Assembly (NCBI GenBank): GCA_002346425.1
Contig: DDZS01000019.1
Span: forward strand, 6,036-70,035
Reading direction: 5' to 3'
Source: Alphaproteobacteria bacterium UBA3002
GTDB taxonomy: Bacteria > Pseudomonadota > Alphaproteobacteria > Rickettsiales > UBA3002
Length of the DNA: 64,000 bases
Made by a program: the position numbers and the translations under genes. The notes beneath the pieces are model-generated. The model saw only the letters and a program-made list of their open reading frames with translations, was not told the origin of the DNA and did no database searches. Of this stretch, positions 1 to 9,594 are shown piece by piece. Within the stretch, counting starts at the first letter, position 1. Each line of letters opens with the position of its first letter.

Positions 1-1
1 A

Positions 2-505
2 ATCGATACTGCGGGGCTGCGAGAGACCACCGACCAGGTAGAACAATTGGGGATCGAACGTAGTCGGCATTATGAGAAAAATGCTGATGTGATCCTACGC
101 GTAACTGATCACGTTCCAGATCCGAAACAACCCAAGAGCGCTCTGGAGAAAAATGAGATTATGATCATTAATAAATGTGATCAGTTTCCATATGAGCCAT
201 CTCCCGAAATGTGCTACATATCCGCTAAAACGGGTGAGAATATCGACCAGCTTTTAGCGTTGATAGCGGCTAAATTGGCACTGACGGTATCTCGTCAACA
301 AGACATTGTGATTACACGCGCGCGTCATCGCCAAGCACTGATTGCAGCGGCGGAAGCGCTAAAAGGATTTAATCAAGAAAAAGTCTATGAGTTAATGGCA
401 GAAGAGCTGCGCCATGCTGCCTTTCATATCGGTAAAATCACTGGTAAAGTTGAAGTAGATCAGTTATTAGAGGTGATCTTTTCAGAATTTTGTATCGGTA
501 AATAG
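2..505 (+). CDS. mnmE: tRNA modification GTPase MnmE, C-terminal part (5' truncated by window edge)
   Basis: The reading frame is open from base 2, so the start lies outside the window. The visible protein begins in the G domain with the G3 motif DTAGLRET, followed by the G4 motif NKCD. It ends in the family-typical C-terminal motif CIGK, whose Cys is needed for activity. MnmE is a GTPase that with MnmG installs a (carboxymethyl)aminomethyl group on U34 of certain tRNAs. mnmG follows 11 nt downstream, the usual partner order. A TTG at 47 could be read as a start, but the conserved G3 motif lies upstream of it, so this is a fragment, not a short gene. Confidence 0.95.
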   Translation: MDTAGLRETTDQVEQLGIERSRHYEKNADVILRVTDHVPDPKQPKSALEKNEIMIINKCDQFPYEPSPEMCYISAKTGENIDQLLALIAAKLALTVSRQQDIVITRARHRQALIAAAEALKGFNQEKVYELMAEELRHAAFHIGKITGKVEVDQLLEVIFSEFCIGK

Positions 506-508
506 GAG

Positions 509-524
509 TGTTTCACGTGAAACA
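509..524. promoter_or_regulatory. parS site 1 (perfect palindrome)
   Basis: TGTTTCACGTGAAACA matches the bacterial parS consensus at all 16 positions and is a perfect inverted repeat. It lies between the mnmG ribosome binding site and early codons and covers the proposed GTG start at 517. ParB is expected to load here as a CTP-dependent clamp; parA and parB lie 2.4-3.2 kb downstream. Confidence 0.93.
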
Positions 525-2364
525 TTTTGATGTAATTGTAATAGGCGGTGGGCATGCAGGCACAGAGGCTGCAGCCGCATCTGCGCGGATGGGCATCAAT
601 ACGGCTTTAATTACGCACCGATATGATACGATCGGTGAAATGTCATGCAATCCGGCTATTGGTGGTATCGGTAAAGGAACATTAGTCCGCGAAGTGGATG
701 CGCTAGACGGCGTTATGGGTCGCGCAATCGATCAAGCGGGTATCCATTTTCGCATTCTTAACCAAAGTCGGGGACCAGCTGTCCATGGGCCGCGCGCCCA
801 AGCGGATCGTGCGTTATATAAAGCGGCAGTGCAATCCATATTAAATGAATATAGCTGCCTCACGATTATTGAAGACGCTATAGACGATATCATTTGGGAG
901 GATGGGTGCGTCAAATCTGTAGTAGGTAAAAAAGAGAGTTACGGTTGCGATGCGGTGGTTCTAACCACGGGTACCTTTCTCAACGGATTAATTCATATCG
1001 GGGATAAGACAACGCCCGCCGGGCGAGTTGGCGAAGCCCCTTCCTATGGACTTTCTGAACGCTTGCGCGATGCTGGATTGCAATTAGGACGTTTAAAAAC
1101 GGGCACCCCTGCCAGATTAAACGGGAAAACTATAGATTGGTCTGTGTTGCAAGAGCAACCTGGGGATCTGATCCCTACCCCATTTTCCTATATCACGGAT
1201 AGCATTACCACTCCGCAAATACGGTGCTTTATAACGCATACTAATGAAGAAACCCACCGCATCATTCAAGAGAACATACATCGTTCTGCTATGTATTCTG
1301 GTCAAATCGAAGGGGTTGGTCCACGGTATTGTCCATCCATCGAAGATAAAGTCACTCGTTTTGCTGATAAGTCACAGCATCAGATTTTCCTGGAGCCGGA
1401 AGGGTTAGACGATGATACCATTTATCCTAATGGTATATCGACTTCCTTGCCTGAAGAAGTCCAGCATGCGTTCATCCGTAGTATGAAAGGACTTGAGTCC
1501 GTTGAGATCCTTCGCCCAGGTTATGCAATCGAATATGATTATATTGATCCTAGGGAGTTGTGTCCTGCCCTAGAAACTAAAAAAGTCTCTGGGTTATTTC
1601 TGGCGGGACAAATTAATGGCACGACGGGATATGAAGAGGCGGCTGGTCAAGGTATCATTGCGGGTATTAATGCAGCCTCCAAAGTGAGTAATCGTCCTGC
1701 TTTCACTGTATCGCGTGCCGATGCGTATTTAGGTGTGATGATCGATGATCTGATTACTCTAGGCACTAAAGAGCCGTACCGTATGTTTACCTCGCGCTCC
1801 GAATTCCGGTTAAGTTTGAGGGCTGATAATGCTGACCGTCGCCTCACACCATTAGGCATTCAGCAAGGATGTGTGGATCAAACTAGAGTGGATATTTTTA
1901 ATAGTAAAATGTTAGCTATTCATAAAGCCGAAAAGACATTACAGTCACTGCGAATCACACCGAGCGCGGCGCAGAAGCATGGAATCAAAATCAATCAAGA
2001 TGGTGTACAGCGTTCAGCAATGGAATTATTGGCGCTTTCGGATGTTTCACGTGAAACGCTGATTAGCATTTGGCCAGATATTTCCAATATACGTCCGGCG
2101 GTATTTGATCAATGCGCCATCGACGCCATGTATGCACGTTATTTAAAACGGCAGGAATCGGAGCGGAATGCTTTAGTACAAGAGGAAGCCGTTACCATAC
2201 CCGCAAATTTAAATTACAAAGATATACCATCGCTTTCTAACGAGATTAAAGAAAAGCTTCAACAAGCTAAGCCGAATAATATTCGTATGGCAAGCCAGAT
2301 ACCGGGCATGACGCCTGCAGCTGTTATTGCATTATTATCATATATCAATCGACAACGTGCCTAA
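517..2364 (+). CDS. mnmG: tRNA uridine-5-carboxymethylaminomethyl modification enzyme MnmG (GidA)
   Basis: An FAD-dependent protein, about 615 aa, that works with MnmE on U34 of tRNA. The N-terminus has the Rossmann FAD motif ([14 protein letters not shown]) and the C-terminal part contains the conserved stretch [19 protein letters not shown]. The start is ambiguous: GTG at 508 would overlap the ribosome binding site TAGGAG (503-508), whereas GTG at 517 lies 8 nt after it and gives [12 protein letters not shown], so I prefer 517. One parS site overlaps this start and another lies in the 3' part at 2043-2058, where it encodes VSRET. The 3' end overlaps rsmG. Codon use is A/T-rich compared with later genes. 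Confidence 0.96.
   Translation: MKHFDVIVIGGGHAGTEAAAASARMGINTALITHRYDTIGEMSCNPAIGGIGKGTLVREVDALDGVMGRAIDQAGIHFRILNQSRGPAVHGPRAQADRALYKAAVQSILNEYSCLTIIEDAIDDIIWEDGCVKSVVGKKESYGCDAVVLTTGTFLNGLIHIGDKTTPAGRVGEAPSYGLSERLRDAGLQLGRLKTGTPARLNGKTIDWSVLQEQPGDLIPTPFSYITDSITTPQIRCFITHTNEETHRIIQENIHRSAMYSGQIEGVGPRYCPSIEDKVTRFADKSQHQIFLEPEGLDDDTIYPNGISTSLPEEVQHAFIRSMKGLESVEILRPGYAIEYDYIDPRELCPALETKKVSGLFLAGQINGTTGYEEAAGQGIIAGINAASKVSNRPAFTVSRADAYLGVMIDDLITLGTKEPYRMFTSRSEFRLSLRADNADRRLTPLGIQQGCVDQTRVDIFNSKMLAIHKAEKTLQSLRITPSAAQKHGIKINQDGVQRSAMELLALSDVSRETLISIWPDISNIRPAVFDQCAIDAMYARYLKRQESERNALVQEEAVTIPANLNYKDIPSLSNEIKEKLQQAKPNNIRMASQIPGMTPAAVIALLSYINRQRA
2043..2058. promoter_or_regulatory. parS site 2 (15/16)
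   Basis: TGTTTCACGTGAAACG differs from the parS palindrome only at the last base. It lies inside the mnmG coding sequence, in frame encoding VSRET within a poorly conserved C-terminal part. Part of a four-site cluster ahead of parAB. Confidence 0.88.
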
Positions 2365-2968
2365 ACCGATTTCTTTACTTGACGTTCCACGTGGAACAAT
2401 GGAGCGGCTCGAACACTATGTTGCGCTATTGCTGAAATGGCAACGATCTATTAATTTAATTTCTAATGCTGATGCGACACTGATCTGGGAACGGCATATT
2501 GTCGATGCGCATCAATTATTGCCTATAGTGTTGGGCCATCGACCATCACATATAATAGATATTGGTAGTGGTGGTGGCATTCCAGGTATAGTATTGGCGA
2601 TACTGCATGATACCCCGATCACATTGGTTGAATCAGATCGCCGCAAAATTGCATTTTTAGAAACCGTCTGTGCTGAGCTGAATTTGTTCCACGTGAAACT
2701 ATTATGCCAACGTATCGAAGATGTAGAGATACAAAAACCTGACATAATTACCGCGCGAGGATGCGCGTCAATTGATCAAATGCTACAGTGGATTGAGACT
2801 ATTATGTGTCCAACCACCATTTGCGTATTTCCAAAAGGGAAAACTTACGCTATGGAATTAGAAGAGGCGCAACATCATTGGCAATTTGATTATGTCGCGC
2901 ATGTAAGTGAAACCGATACAAACGCACGGATCCTTGAATTATGCAACATCCATCGCCGCGCATCTTAG
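2357..2968 (+). CDS. rsmG: 16S rRNA (guanine527-N7)-methyltransferase RsmG (GidB)
   Basis: SAM-dependent methyltransferase that modifies G527 in the 530 loop of 16S rRNA. The SAM-binding motif [15 protein letters not shown] is clear, and the N-terminal stretch [20 protein letters not shown] is typical. No good ribosome binding site is visible; a GTG at 2357 overlaps the mnmG stop by 8 nt and gives a normal-length protein of 203 aa, while a TTG at 2327 would add 10 residues. Translational coupling to mnmG is likely. Two parS-like sites lie within it, one encoding DVPRGT near the N-terminus. The 3' end overlaps parA by 28 nt. Confidence 0.94.
   Translation: MPKPISLLDVPRGTMERLEHYVALLLKWQRSINLISNADATLIWERHIVDAHQLLPIVLGHRPSHIIDIGSGGGIPGIVLAILHDTPITLVESDRRKIAFLETVCAELNLFHVKLLCQRIEDVEIQKPDIITARGCASIDQMLQWIETIMCPTTICVFPKGKTYAMELEEAQHHWQFDYVAHVSETDTNARILELCNIHRRAS
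2383..2398. promoter_or_regulatory. parS site 3 (variant)
   Basis: CGTTCCACGTGGAACA differs at the first base from the palindrome TGTTCCACGTGGAACA, a common parS variant. It sits in the first codons of rsmG. Confidence 0.82.
2685..2700. promoter_or_regulatory. parS site 4 (variant)
   Basis: TGTTCCACGTGAAACT matches the consensus at 15 of 16 positions if position 5 may be T or C (last base differs). It lies mid-rsmG, about 240 bp before the parA start. Confidence 0.85.
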
Positions 2969-3744
2969 CTATAGTCAATCAAAAGGGCGGGGTGGGCAAA
3001 ACAACGACTGCCGTGAATATGGCTACCGCGTTAGCGGCTATTGGTAAAAAAGTGCTTTTAATTGATTTGGATCCCCAAGGAAACGCGAGTACTGGATTAG
3101 GTGTCGATTCGCGGCGTAGAACGATCAATAGTTATCACGTGCTGATAGACCAACGCCCCTTATCTGAAGCGGTTATTGCTACGGATATACCGCGCTTAGA
3201 CATTGTGCCAGCGAATATCGATTTATCCGCAGCGGAAATTGAGCTTGTAGCTGTCAGCCGCCGTGAATACCAATTAGCAAATATCGTGCAGCAATCACAC
3301 ACAGAGCATGACTATATTTTGATTGATTGTCCGCCCTCGCTCGGCTTAATCACACTGAACGCACTTACTTGTTCCGACTCCGTAATAATCCCCCTTCAGT
3401 GTGAGTTTTACGCTTTGGAGGGCCTAAGTCATCTGCTTAAAACGATTAAGCTCATACAGCATAAATTAAACCCCGCACTGACGATCCATGGTGTCGTTTT
3501 AACCATGTATGATCGTCGAAATAAATTAACGGAACATATCGAGCATGATGTGCGCAGTTTTATGGGCGAGGATGTGTATCAAACCGTCATTCCGCGTAAT
3601 GTGCGGATATCAGAAGCGCCGTCGCATGGAAAGCCGGCCATTGTGTATGATTTGAATTGTGCCGGTTCTAAAGCTTATCTGAATTTAGCCAAAGAATTGA
3701 TCCAGCGTGAAAAGCGTTGGGTAAAAGCGCAGCAAGTAGCCTAG
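2941..3744 (+). CDS. parA: Chromosome partitioning ATPase ParA (Soj family)
   Basis: A 267-aa ParA/MinD-type ATPase. The deviant Walker A box KGGVGKTTT lies near residue 15, followed by LLIDLDPQGNAS and the Walker B region LIDCPPSLG. It forms ATP-dependent, nucleoid-bound dimers that drive segregation of ParB-parS complexes. It starts inside the end of rsmG (28-nt overlap), is followed 9 nt later by parB, and lies beside a parS cluster. Together these form the chromosomal ParABS system, so the replication origin is probably nearby. Confidence 0.97.
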   Translation: MQHPSPRILAIVNQKGGVGKTTTAVNMATALAAIGKKVLLIDLDPQGNASTGLGVDSRRRTINSYHVLIDQRPLSEAVIATDIPRLDIVPANIDLSAAEIELVAVSRREYQLANIVQQSHTEHDYILIDCPPSLGLITLNALTCSDSVIIPLQCEFYALEGLSHLLKTIKLIQHKLNPALTIHGVVLTMYDRRNKLTEHIEHDVRSFMGEDVYQTVIPRNVRISEAPSHGKPAIVYDLNCAGSKAYLNLAKELIQREKRWVKAQQVA

Positions 3745-3753
3745 GGAGTTTGT

Positions 3754-4704
3754 ATGAATAAAGCAGCCACAAGCAAGGGATTGGGTAAAGGCCTTTCCGC
3801 GTTGATGGGAGAAGAATATAGTAGCTCGATGCAGGCGTCGAATGATGCCTCTGGCGAAGTGAAAGAAGGATTAACCCAATTGCTGGTCGCAAATGTGCAT
3901 AGCGGCACCTTCCAACCGCGGACACATTTTGATGATACCTACTTACATGAATTAGCGGATTCGATTGAGAAAAATGGGGTCATGCAGCCGATTATCGTGC
4001 GCCCCTCCCCAAAATATGAAGGGCAATATGAGATTATTGCCGGTGAACGCCGCTGGCGGGCGTCTAAATTAGCTGAAATCGGTACTATTCCCGCGATTAT
4101 ACGCGATATTGACGACAAATTAGCGCTTGAACTCGCGCTGGTTGAAAATATTCAACGGCAAGATTTGAACGCGATCGAAGAAGCGGCCGGGTATCAGCGT
4201 TTGATCGATGAATTTAATTACACACAAGAGGCCCTGGCGCACACGGTCGGGAAAAGCCGTAGCCATATTGCCAATTTGCTTCGCCTCTTGAGTCTGCCGG
4301 AGCCAGTGCAGCAATCCGTACGCGAAGGTAAACTTAGTATGGGGCATGCGCGCGCCCTGCTCGGTGCGAAAGACATCGAAGCACTGGCAAAACGCGTCAT
4401 GGATGAAGCCTTAAATGTCCGCCAAACCGAAACACTGGCAAAAGGTGGCAGCCTGGAACCGGTGGCAGCGCCGAGTTTTGGGGGGACGCCGACGCGTGAT
4501 CGTAGCAATCAAGGCGGCTCTGGTAAGAGCAGGGGCAGTGCGAAAGATCCGGATATAATAGCTCTGGAAGAAACCTTGTCCGAAAATCTTGGTTTATCCG
4601 TCAGCATCGAAGATAAAGGCGATCAGTCGGGCACCATTTTGTTGCATTATAAGAATTTGAGGCAATTAGACGAGATTTTACAGCGGCTTGGCGATTCAAT
4701 CTAA
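3754..4704 (+). CDS. parB: Chromosome partitioning protein ParB (Spo0J/Noc-type CTPase)
   Basis: A 316-aa ParB. The N-terminal SKGLGKGLSALMG is typical; the ParB/Srx domain contains IIAGERRWRASKLA, the arginine-rich CTP-binding box. The helix-turn-helix region follows (QEALAHTVGKSRSHIANLLRLL), then a low-complexity Gly/Ser linker and a C-terminal dimerisation domain. Ribosome binding site AGGGAG lies 5 nt before the ATG. It converges on holA with overlapping stop codons: the bases CTAA at 4701-4704 give TAA for parB and TAG for holA. Confidence 0.97.
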   Translation: MNKAATSKGLGKGLSALMGEEYSSSMQASNDASGEVKEGLTQLLVANVHSGTFQPRTHFDDTYLHELADSIEKNGVMQPIIVRPSPKYEGQYEIIAGERRWRASKLAEIGTIPAIIRDIDDKLALELALVENIQRQDLNAIEEAAGYQRLIDEFNYTQEALAHTVGKSRSHIANLLRLLSLPEPVQQSVREGKLSMGHARALLGAKDIEALAKRVMDEALNVRQTETLAKGGSLEPVAAPSFGGTPTRDRSNQGGSGKSRGSAKDPDIIALEETLSENLGLSVSIEDKGDQSGTILLHYKNLRQLDEILQRLGDSI

Positions 4705-5729
4705 CGGCCCGCGGCCTGACACCGTTTTAACGTAAACAATAATTGCTGCGGTAGGTAAACCGGCAAACCGCTGGCACTGCTTTTTAGCGCTATCTCCCAT
4801 TCGAATAACTGATGCAGCATGTGATCGAGCATTTTACCAGACCATTGCCCGACCTGTCGCGCTAAAGTATCCTGCTGTTTGAAAAAAATAGGAGGGCGGA
4901 AGGACTTGACGGCCTGAGCGGGTGATTCCCCAGCATCCACTTGCTGGCGTAGATGCTGCAGGCGGCTAAAATAGGTCAGTAAAATGCGCAGCATCGCAAT
5001 ATCCTGCACGTCTTCAGCGCGCAGGCGATCGTAATAATTCATGGCTTGGGCATAGTGGTGCGAAGCGACGGCCTCACAAAATTCATTAAGCTGGCGCTCA
5101 CGCGATGCATCGGTCACGGCCATCACATCCGAAAGCTCAACAGTGGTCTGTTCGCCCATATAAAGCGAAAGTTTTTCCAGCTCACTGAGGATAATCATCC
5201 GATCGCCGCCCAATTGTTGCGCCATCCAGCGTAAGGCATCGGGTTTGACCTGCAACCCGTAGCCTTGCAAGGTTTGTGTGATCAATTTTTCGAGCGACCA
5301 CCCATCGTCCTGATAACAGGGTAGGGCGGCCATCGCTTTATCGGCTTCAGCCCATTTGCGTAATGGTGAGCGGGCGCTTAAATCATCCGACAAAATGATT
5401 AGATACGCGTTTTGCGCATTCAAATATTCCGCGGCATCCTGAAAAATCTTGGCCTGTTTGTCGCCAGCATCACGGATGACGACCACACGGCGGCCCCCGG
5501 TAAAGCTCATCGCGGTCAATTCATCGGCGAGCCGCGCCGGATCATCTTGGAGTTGATCGCCCCCTAAATCGGCGCGGTTAAAAGGGTCTTGCAGGTCTTG
5601 CAAAAAATGTCCGGCAATCTGGTCAAGCCGCTGGCGGATTAACCCACGATCTGGGCCATACAACAAGACACCGCAGCTTTGTGCAGGTTGCGCGACAAAA
5701 CCGTCGACCTGTTTGGTCGTAAGTTTCAT
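4701..5729 (-). CDS. holA: DNA polymerase III delta subunit
   Basis: A 342-aa protein recognised as HolA from the N-terminal GVLLYGPDRGLIRQRLDQIAG segment, the VVVIRDAGDKQ region and the middle DALRWMAQQLGGDRMIILSELEKLSLY segment. Delta is the clamp-loader subunit that opens the sliding clamp. Its ATG overlaps the lptE stop (ATGA), continuing the leuS-lptE-holA operon usual in alphaproteobacteria. There is no functional P-loop, as normal for delta. Confidence 0.92.
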   Translation of the reverse strand: MKLTTKQVDGFVAQPAQSCGVLLYGPDRGLIRQRLDQIAGHFLQDLQDPFNRADLGGDQLQDDPARLADELTAMSFTGGRRVVVIRDAGDKQAKIFQDAAEYLNAQNAYLIILSDDLSARSPLRKWAEADKAMAALPCYQDDGWSLEKLITQTLQGYGLQVKPDALRWMAQQLGGDRMIILSELEKLSLYMGEQTTVELSDVMAVTDASRERQLNEFCEAVASHHYAQAMNYYDRLRAEDVQDIAMLRILLTYFSRLQHLRQQVDAGESPAQAVKSFRPPIFFKQQDTLARQVGQWSGKMLDHMLHQLFEWEIALKSSASGLPVYLPQQLLFTLKRCQAAGR

Positions 5730-6229
5730 TGCGTGCGGCGAATCGCGGCATTCAACACGGCGGGAATGCGCACGCCATAGAGTTCTGCAATCGCCTGAAT
5801 ACCGCGCTGCATCGCATCTTCTTGCGCAACAAAAGTAGAATAATCGGCGTCTTCGGACACATTATAGCTGACATCGCGGCGCAAAATGCCACGTTTCAGC
5901 ACCACATCATCCGTGGTGCGGATCAACGTCCAGGGCGAGCTCATGCGTAAGGTATAGCGCGAGGCGAGTCCGTCTGGCTCAATAATGAACGCTTCCGAAG
6001 CCACGCTCAAGCCAGCTTCGAGCCGGTAACGCGCGTTTGGGTTATCGAGTATATGCAATTCATCTTCAATAGCCGCTTTTAAGCGATTTCCTTCCCATCC
6101 ATCGGCGGTGACGACCTGCACCTGCTGAATGACGTCGGCGGTGTCTAAACGGCCTTCATTGACTTCGTAGACCGGTTTAAAACCGCAGGCTGAGATCCAA
6201 CATAGCGCGAGGATACCAAACCAGCGCAT
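5726..6229 (-). CDS. lptE: LPS assembly lipoprotein LptE
   Basis: About 167 aa, beginning [22 protein letters not shown]: a short signal peptide ending in a lipobox (ISAC) and the CGFKPVY start typical of alphaproteobacterial LptE. It should plug the LptD barrel and help place LPS in the outer membrane. The start at 6229 shares one base with the leuS stop (TGATG), and its stop overlaps the holA start. A longer open frame upstream runs inside leuS in another frame and is not used. Confidence 0.88.
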   Translation of the reverse strand: MRWFGILALCWISACGFKPVYEVNEGRLDTADVIQQVQVVTADGWEGNRLKAAIEDELHILDNPNARYRLEAGLSVASEAFIIEPDGLASRYTLRMSSPWTLIRTTDDVVLKRGILRRDVSYNVSEDADYSTFVAQEDAMQRGIQAIAELYGVRIPAVLNAAIRRTQ

Positions 6230-8760
6230 CAGGCGGCCACCACATTGACGATTTTGCCCGGAACCACAATCACTTTGCGAATCGCTTTGCCGTCGAGGGC
6301 TTTTTGCACATTGGATAGCGCAAGCGCTGCTTCTTCGGTCGCTTCTTTTGAGATGTTTTTCGCAAGCTCTAATGTGCCGCGAAGTTTGCCATTGACCTGT
6401 ACGGCCAGCTTGACGGTGTCTTCCTGCAATAGCGAGGTATCGGCAGTCGGCCAGGATTGTTCGCAGACTAAGCCCTGATCCGGGCATAAGGTGCCCCACA
6501 TTTCTTCGGCCAAATGCGGCATCAGCGGTGCGCAGAGAATGGTCGCAGTGCGCATCGCTTCGACGAAAGCGGCCGCTTGCATGGCATCCGTCAGATCGGC
6601 TTGGGATGCTTTATTGGTCAACTCGCGGATCAGGGCGACGACTTTGTTGTAATGCAGAAGCTCAATTTCATCGCTGACTTGGGCGATGGTCGCATGGGTC
6701 GTTTTGCGTAATTCTAACGCGAATCCCTCCGCGGCAGTCAGATCGGTGGTGGGGTCGCACGCAACCGCGTCTTGCGTCAGACGCCATAAACGGCTGACAT
6801 AGCGCCATGCGCCATCGACGCCGGCTTCGGTCCATTCCAAATCACGCTCGGGCGGGGAATCAGAAAGCATGAACAGGCGTGCTGTATCCGCGCCATACGC
6901 TTCAAGAATACGCTGCGGATCGACTGTATTGCGTTTCGATTTACTCATTTTCTCAGAGCGACCGACCGTAACCGCCTCGCGATCGATAACTTCTTCGGGG
7001 TACAGCCATTGGCCTTCGGCATTTTTGTATGTTTCATGACAGACCATGCCTTGCGTCATGAGATTCTTGAACGGCTCCTTACAATCCAGAATGTCGCAGC
7101 GGGTGAGGGCCTTCATAAAAAAGCGCGAATAAAGCAAATGCAACACGGCATGCTCAATCCCGCCGATATAATAATCGACCGGCAACCATTCTTTCGCCGA
7201 GGCCGCGTCGATGCCCTGCGCATTATCGGGCGAAGTGAAGCGCGCGAAATACCAGCTTGATTCGAAGAAGGTATCAAAGGTGTCAGTTTCACGGCGGGCT
7301 GCTTTGCCGCATTCTGGGCAATCGACCTGCTTCCATGTCGGATGATGATCAAGCGGGTTGCCCGGTTGGTCAAAGCTGACATCTTCCGGCAGGGTAACGG
7401 GTAGCTCCGATTCCGGCACCGGGACGACGCCACACTCCTCGCAGTGAATGAAGGGGATCGGGCAGCCCCAATAGCGCTGACGCGAAATGCCCCAATCACG
7501 CAGACGGTAATTGGTATGCGCTTCGCCGCAGCCTTTTTCTTGCAGGATTTCCAGCGCTTTTAGCTTGGCCTCGGCCGTGTCCAATCCGTTCAGAAAGTCT
7601 GAATTGATCAGCAGACCGGGCCCGGTATAGGCATCACGGTCGATGGTGATAGGTTCTCCGTCTGGCTGAACGACCGGTGTCACGCTCAGATCATATTTGC
7701 GGGCGAAATCAAGATCTCGCTGATCATGTGCCGGACAGCCGAAGACCGCGCCTGTACCATAATCCATCAACACAAAATTGGCCACATAGACGGGTTTCGT
7801 TTCTCCGGTGAAGGGATGAATCACCTTCAGGCCAGTATCATAGCCGCGTTTTTCCGCTTTTTCGATGGCCTCTTCGCTCGTGCCCAGAGCATCGCATTCT
7901 TTAATGAAGTCGGCCAGTTCACGGTCATCCGTTGCCAGTTGTTTAGCTAGCGGATGATTTGCAGCAATCGCTAAAAATGACATGCCAAACAAGGTGTCGG
8001 GGCGGGTGGTGTAGACCTCAATCTCAGTGGAAGCGGAAGACTGGCGACTGACGACATCAAATCGAACCCGCGCACCCAATGATTTACCGATCCAGTTTTC
8101 CTGCATGATGCGGACCTTTTCGGGCCAGCCATCCAGCTCGTTCAGATCGGCGAGCAGGTCATCCGCGAAGTCTGAAATTTTTAAAAACCATTGCGCCAAT
8201 TCGCGGCGTTCGACCGGGGCGCCGGAACGCCAACCCTTACCGTCGACCACCTGCTCGTTGGCGAGCACCGTGTTATCGACCGGGTCCCAGTTGACGAAAG
8301 AGGTCTTGCGATAAGCGAGGCCAGCTTTATACAGCTCGATGAAAAAGCGCTGCTCATGCTGATAATAGTCCGGATCGCAGGTGGCGAATTCGCGACTCCA
8401 ATCATAACTGAGGCCGATACCTTTTAACTGCTCGCGCATGGCGGCGATATTGTCATAGGTCCAGCTACCGGGATGCACCTTGCGCTCAATCGCGGCATTT
8501 TCGGCGGGTAAGCCAAACGCGTCCCACCCCATAGGGTGCAAGACATTAAATCCTTTCGCCCGCTTATAGCGCGCCAATACATCGCCAAGCGTATAATTGC
8601 GCACATGGCCCATATGGATTTTACCTGACGGGTAGGGGAACATTTCCAGTACATAATAGGGTGGTTTGTCGCTGCTTTGGGGCGTATTGAAGGTGCCGCG
8701 TTCGGCCCAGACGGATTGCCATTTCGGCTCCACCGTCCGGTGATTATAACGTTCGCTCAT
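6229..8760 (-). CDS. leuS: Leucyl-tRNA synthetase
   Basis: A class I aminoacyl-tRNA synthetase of 843 aa, normal for bacterial LeuRS. The HIGH motif appears as [14 protein letters not shown], the editing (CP1) domain carries TTRPDTLFG, and the catalytic loop is [12 protein letters not shown]. The C-terminal VQVNGKLRG segment is also typical. It lies 2 nt after the DUF3576 lipoprotein gene and is coupled to lptE. Confidence 0.98.
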   Translation of the reverse strand: MSERYNHRTVEPKWQSVWAERGTFNTPQSSDKPPYYVLEMFPYPSGKIHMGHVRNYTLGDVLARYKRAKGFNVLHPMGWDAFGLPAENAAIERKVHPGSWTYDNIAAMREQLKGIGLSYDWSREFATCDPDYYQHEQRFFIELYKAGLAYRKTSFVNWDPVDNTVLANEQVVDGKGWRSGAPVERRELAQWFLKISDFADDLLADLNELDGWPEKVRIMQENWIGKSLGARVRFDVVSRQSSASTEIEVYTTRPDTLFGMSFLAIAANHPLAKQLATDDRELADFIKECDALGTSEEAIEKAEKRGYDTGLKVIHPFTGETKPVYVANFVLMDYGTGAVFGCPAHDQRDLDFARKYDLSVTPVVQPDGEPITIDRDAYTGPGLLINSDFLNGLDTAEAKLKALEILQEKGCGEAHTNYRLRDWGISRQRYWGCPIPFIHCEECGVVPVPESELPVTLPEDVSFDQPGNPLDHHPTWKQVDCPECGKAARRETDTFDTFFESSWYFARFTSPDNAQGIDAASAKEWLPVDYYIGGIEHAVLHLLYSRFFMKALTRCDILDCKEPFKNLMTQGMVCHETYKNAEGQWLYPEEVIDREAVTVGRSEKMSKSKRNTVDPQRILEAYGADTARLFMLSDSPPERDLEWTEAGVDGAWRYVSRLWRLTQDAVACDPTTDLTAAEGFALELRKTTHATIAQVSDEIELLHYNKVVALIRELTNKASQADLTDAMQAAAFVEAMRTATILCAPLMPHLAEEMWGTLCPDQGLVCEQSWPTADTSLLQEDTVKLAVQVNGKLRGTLELAKNISKEATEEAALALSNVQKALDGKAIRKVIVVPGKIVNVVAA

Positions 8761-8762
8761 GA

Positions 8763-9266
8763 TTAACTCGCGTTGCGGACCCGGAGTTCACGCGCGCGCG
8801 TCAGGATCGTATCTTCCAATTTGCGCTCCAGCCCTTCTTCCGTATCAGCATCTTGCCAGCCATCGTCGCGTTTGACTTGTTTAAAGACCGAAACGTTGAT
8901 GCCATCGGAGCGCAAGGTGCGGTCCAGAATCAGCGCGTTGATTTTAAAGCGCTCGCCGCGGGCTTTCGGGTCTTCGTACCAGTCGGTAATGATCACCCCA
9001 CCAAACGGATCGGCGGAAGCAAGAGGCATGAATGCCAGCGTATCCAGCGTGGCGCGCCAGAGGAAACTGTTGACTCCGAGCGGATTATTGCCGCCGGAGG
9101 CCGCTTCTTCGTCGCCGCCTCCAATGGTTAAGCCATCGCCGGTTAGTTTGCCGCGCTCATCAACGCGTTCGAGTTCCTGACGTTTAGGGAATACGGCTTC
9201 CGTATCCAGATCGTCACAGGCAGTAAGGATTAAGAGGGGGGCTAAAAGTAATAAGAGATATCGCAT
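8763..9266 (-). CDS. DUF3576 family lipoprotein
   Basis: A 167-aa protein with an N-terminal signal peptide ([17 protein letters not shown]) ending in a lipobox, so probably a lipoprotein. The conserved body [20 protein letters not shown] ... [15 protein letters not shown] marks it as DUF3576, whose gene commonly sits before leuS in alphaproteobacteria. Function unknown; the location suggests an envelope role linked to LPS transport. The preceding 330 bases contain no gene. Confidence 0.86.
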   Translation of the reverse strand: MRYLLLLLAPLLILTACDDLDTEAVFPKRQELERVDERGKLTGDGLTIGGGDEEAASGGNNPLGVNSFLWRATLDTLAFMPLASADPFGGVIITDWYEDPKARGERFKINALILDRTLRSDGINVSVFKQVKRDDGWQDADTEEGLERKLEDTILTRARELRVRNAS

Positions 9267-9438
9267 GGCGACTAGTCATAAAACTCCTGCAGTCTTTTCT
9301 CAAGTGAAATGGTGTGAGGGGTGGAGTGGTGAAATAGTGAAATGATAAAGGGGGAAATAGAAAAAAGTTTAAGTCACAGAGAATGACCGTTGGATTGCCA
9401 GGTCTAGCCCGGAAATGACTGTGCTTTATTATGTAATG

Positions 9439-9538
9439 CCGCCAGTAGGCGGAATCTGCCAAGAGCCGCCGAGAGGCGCAAAGCGGAGCGTTTGCAGTAG
9501 GCAAATCGGAGCGCAAGTCTGCAGCGAAGCGAAAGACA
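9439..9538. repeat. Hairpin-rich intergenic repeat, copy A
   Basis: Part of the gene-free stretch 9267-9594. It holds a row of small inverted repeats: CCGCC-AGTA-GGCGG (9439-9452), CGCC-GAGA-GGCG (9467-9478), TTTGC-AGTAG-GCAAA (9491-9505) and GTCT...AGAC (9517-9537). The part 9463-9538 aligns closely with 12659-12732 (copy B), with the same order of hairpins. The rest of the stretch (9267-9438) shows nothing I recognise. Confidence 0.75.
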
Positions 9539-9570
9539 TAAAAAAGGGCGGCACCGAAGTACCGCCCTTT
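9537..9570 (-). terminator. Intrinsic terminator of the porin gene
   Basis: Read on -, the stem AAAGGGCGGTAC closes on a TTCG tetraloop (C-UUCG-G, an especially stable RNA loop) and pairs with GTGCCGCCCTTT (one mismatch), followed by a T-run. It begins 25 bases after the porin stop codon. Confidence 0.85.
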
Positions 9571-9594
9571 CTATTTTGACTAAGCGTCAGCTGA

